Source of the DNA: Arcobacter sp.
GTDB lineage: Bacteria > Campylobacterota > Campylobacteria > Campylobacterales > Arcobacteraceae
Length of the DNA: 44,500 nucleotides
Assembly (NCBI GenBank): GCA_002869535.1
Contig: PKUK01000003.1
Coordinates: 155,387-199,886 of the forward strand
Direction: 5' to 3'
Below are positions 44,201 through 44,500 of this stretch, piece by piece. A model generated the notes under the pieces. The model had not been told where the DNA came from and searched no databases. It saw nothing but the letters and a program-made list of their open reading frames with translations. Both the position numbers and the translations under genes were made by a program. The first letter of the stretch is position 1. Every line of letters begins with the position of its first letter.

Positions 44201-44500
44201 ACATCTGATTCTGTAAAGTCAACTGTTGTTGTTCCTTCAGTTTGTCCTGCTGCTACAGTTATAGTTTTTTCAACACCATCTACTTTAAATGTAAATGTCT
44301 CATCTGCTGTTGGAGCTGTATCTAAAGTCATTGTATATGTAACAGTTGCTCCATCTTCATTTCCTGTAATTGCTGATGTTAATGTTGCATTTGTATTATC
44401 TATTGAATCAAGAACATCATGGCTAGTTGCATCATTAACTGGTGTTACTTGCTCATATCCTGAATTATTACTTGCAGTTAAATCTGTTGGTGCTGGAATT
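38257..44500 (-). CDS. Giant RTX-type surface adhesin, C-terminal part (5' end outside the window)
   Basis: The frame is open from 44500 down to TAA at 38257, about 2080 residues; an internal ATG at 44331 is not the true start. Parts, by position: Ig/Calx-beta-like repeats (44500-43730), a VCBS-like segment, a carbohydrate-binding-type jelly-roll region (about 43265-42690, NLIINGSFE ... WGMAIDDIS), more Ig-like repeats (to 40920), two VWA domains with MIDAS D-V-S-G-S (40783-40800 and 39835-39852), each followed by a VCBS-like segment, then Trp-containing RTX repeats (about 38920-38570) and a C-terminal secretion region. This is a LapA-like, calcium-binding, type I-secreted adhesin for surface attachment or biofilm. 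No secretion genes are visible. Confidence 0.9.
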   Translation of the reverse strand, partial: IPAPTDLTASNNSGYEQVTPVNDATSHDVLDSIDNTNATLTSAITGNEDGATVTYTMTLDTAPTADETFTFKVDGVEKTITVAAGQTEGTTTVDFTESDVFTDTDTIPAPTDLTASNNSGYEQVTPVNDATSHDVLDSITDVNLTISGSSEVKEGKTAKYTIEIDEKAQTDVTVKVVTGHITTESGDIVDVTQDVIIKAGQTKATFTVETVKDSEVEGNEDFKVSIAKDATGSYEVSGGNFENLVVSNDSVTTTIIDKTVKVKANAVEVDEDALVGTTDNDGYATQKVVTGDITIENVDQVVFASNQTTSLTSHGKEISLSVSSDGKTIVGETEDGPVFTTTLSEDGTSYEFDLVGVVDHMDTTSEDAQTLGLKIVASNDENSEETTLDITIADDIVSIDDSNENAISLDNSQFSNLIINGSFENITGHRVNGSGNKGFIDDQDISSGNWSGMQSMEGWQLMSPTSEWMEPHEGAHANVGTADGSNYMDLGETNNSGDSDVENTHIGQIIGGVQDDVVYELNFAYADKAFTQANESDSGVLEVYWGGELIQVIEGNQSGWNTSSIEVVGGSGDGTNRLEFKEVGEGSDNWGMAIDDISMTASEVTTKGTLADDANIDVSFGADGEGSFNLGELDGWTLSQDKLTLSKDDGAATISIDSSSGDYSITQSASLSGGEINIPIIVTDGDGDTETASLKLNLNNVSVDNLPENIYVQIGNAETIEGGTLVHKITLVDENGNEVRVPAGEWVEVNLNYNPTSANGAESSDYSSQTAVRIYGGTSGVFLFNDTIEDILDENNESYIVSVSGIDSSNEAIASKVTYSDTATGTIIDDDVDNSTTATVSIVDASDSNDVIDASDGSVEKATIGGQIEVGATITSLSVTDGTSAIQIDPANVTVNSDGTFSIENFDVSSLSDGTLTVNLSSEDTYGNTASASDTVDMDTTANITIDNADITSTADAIYTAYAYNGDNFMTGNFNNPGSIKLNSVNETAVTTEYGVGIQNNQNESESGIDDNETLLIALNQDSSSATFKLNVPSNESFEGGWVAFDSNGDAITVGTFESNGGDIYLTIDNLGENFAYIAFDAHTDNGQASDSGFYVEPASFVDVNGNTINFDNTTETLDISGTTTDIEAGQTVNIELTDGVNTVTTTAQVQSNGSYSIEDYDVSELSSGEISINVTTEDKAGNPATVDTTITLVEGTTSSMAEDIDQMPESIDETQTLDISDNALSTNLVLTFDVSGSMKGDKLELAKESTINMIDKYADLGDVKIMLTSFANYGQTLTGNTGSVWLSISEAKAYINGFTADGGTNYDDALVDVTTAMNSETVPLSDQMISYFVSDGKPTYNMVDTNNNGTYETRTGNGYDTTGVTDAIATAFKALPFTHSYSVGIGDDSLTQYLSEIVENNNVIVVDDANDLNSTLSNTVSSDSVSGNILDNVSGGDGNITLTKITIGDTDYTSADMPITTPEGATLNIDFTTGDYTYSGSSNNFTADVSEVFTVTASDEDGDTTAFNVNINVVVPEDLVTESVDETQTLNFDGASSTAIATNVVITLDVSGSMTNNNEHVNRLALAKEALENMINEYESQGSVNVKLVTFNAEGQAVNNWMSAEEAIDTINDLSAGGYTNYEDAVYETYNNYTEPSADRTVAYFISDGEPTRENNEGYDRHHNTGTDYENGWLDSSYQTGWDNFVDTYVDSLHVIAMGSGISDTSYLDILAQAGNVETTVVTDSTQLSLSIPSNDITTSVSGNILDNVSGGNGDITLTKITIGGTDYTSNDMPITTPLGATLAVNFITGAYTYTVNSSDFTSDVLETFAVTARDEDGDTTSFNVGMNVIAATSDNNDTPSTTIEDPITENAVDKGDGTNGWEKIETSDADDVIIAGNKWDRVDLEGGDDNLTIGNADSNNWSKIEADSGNDNIKAGDDWDKITLGSGNDTLQVGDSKSHGWSEIDAGSGDDTIKAGDNWDKIDGGSGEDTLILTNQDIDLGNILEQTEIKSIENIDLTNSDAQDISINLEDILNITDSDNELKIFGDSDDKVTLEGGKDNWASKGQEEIDGETFNVYEGISSNVKVLIDDDVSIDPDF
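44083..44500 (-). repeat. Direct repeat of at least 100 bases, period 318
   Basis: Positions 44083-44182 and 44401-44500 are identical as far as the window shows. The spacing of 318 bases equals 106 codons, one Ig/Calx-beta-like unit, so this is the end of a tandem domain array that continues outside the window. Identity at base level means recent duplication or gene conversion. Confidence 0.85.

Noticed and set aside
1-44500. CRISPR arrays, tRNA or rRNA genes, insertion sequences, phage genes
   Set aside because: Looked for regular short repeats with spacers, conserved rRNA stretches, cloverleaf candidates and transposase motifs in the gaps; none seen by eye.

Overview
The window reads as a chromosomal segment of a low-GC, motile member of the Campylobacterota, most likely the Arcobacteraceae (Arcobacter in the broad sense). 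This rests on strong AT bias, many TTG and GTG starts, perfect TATAAT -10 boxes with no obvious -35, MotB with an N-terminal Cys cluster, FliY alongside FliN, a FlhF/FlhG pair, and the ffh-rpsP-khpA-rimM order. Family assignments come from reading the proteins; no database search was run.

Positions 1-20893 are a long flagellar cluster, all on the minus strand. In transcription order: cheY, a cheZ-like gene, flgF, flgB, fliF, fliG, fliH, fliN, flgD, a second hook-like gene, flgE, a membrane coiled-coil gene, a secreted TPR gene, flaG, fliY, motA, motB, flgJ, a flgN-like gene, a flgA-like gene, flhF, flhG, a small membrane protein, fliE, flgC and the 5' end of a fliK-like gene. Divergent from cheY on the plus strand are flgG, a very charged small protein and a single-pass membrane protein. 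Together they encode most of the rod, hook, MS ring, C ring, stator, export regulator and chemotaxis output.

Positions 23548-31007 are housekeeping genes on the minus strand: rimM, khpA, rpsP and ffh; then rluA-family, waaA, zinc-ribbon, nif3-family and glyQ; then purE. Next come aas (lysophospholipid re-acylation), a three-gene redox/metabolic operon, and tkt. Positions 38257-44500 hold the C-terminal part of a very large RTX-type adhesin with lectin-like, Ig/Calx-beta-like, two VWA and Trp-containing RTX segments. Its N-terminus lies outside the window.

The most striking observation is that four genes (motB, flgD, the membrane protein gene downstream of flgG, and rimM) are each cut by one in-frame stop codon while the reading frame stays intact on both sides. 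A fifth (the TPR gene) has an ATT where a well-placed ribosome site demands a start. All five can be explained by single G:C to T:A changes. Either this lineage carries recent nonsense mutations (motility decay or a mutator), it suppresses them, or the consensus is wrong at these bases. The second is a CheZ-like phosphatase that carries about eight copies of a FliM/CheZ-type CheY-binding motif, one of which also appears in the membrane protein downstream of flgG.
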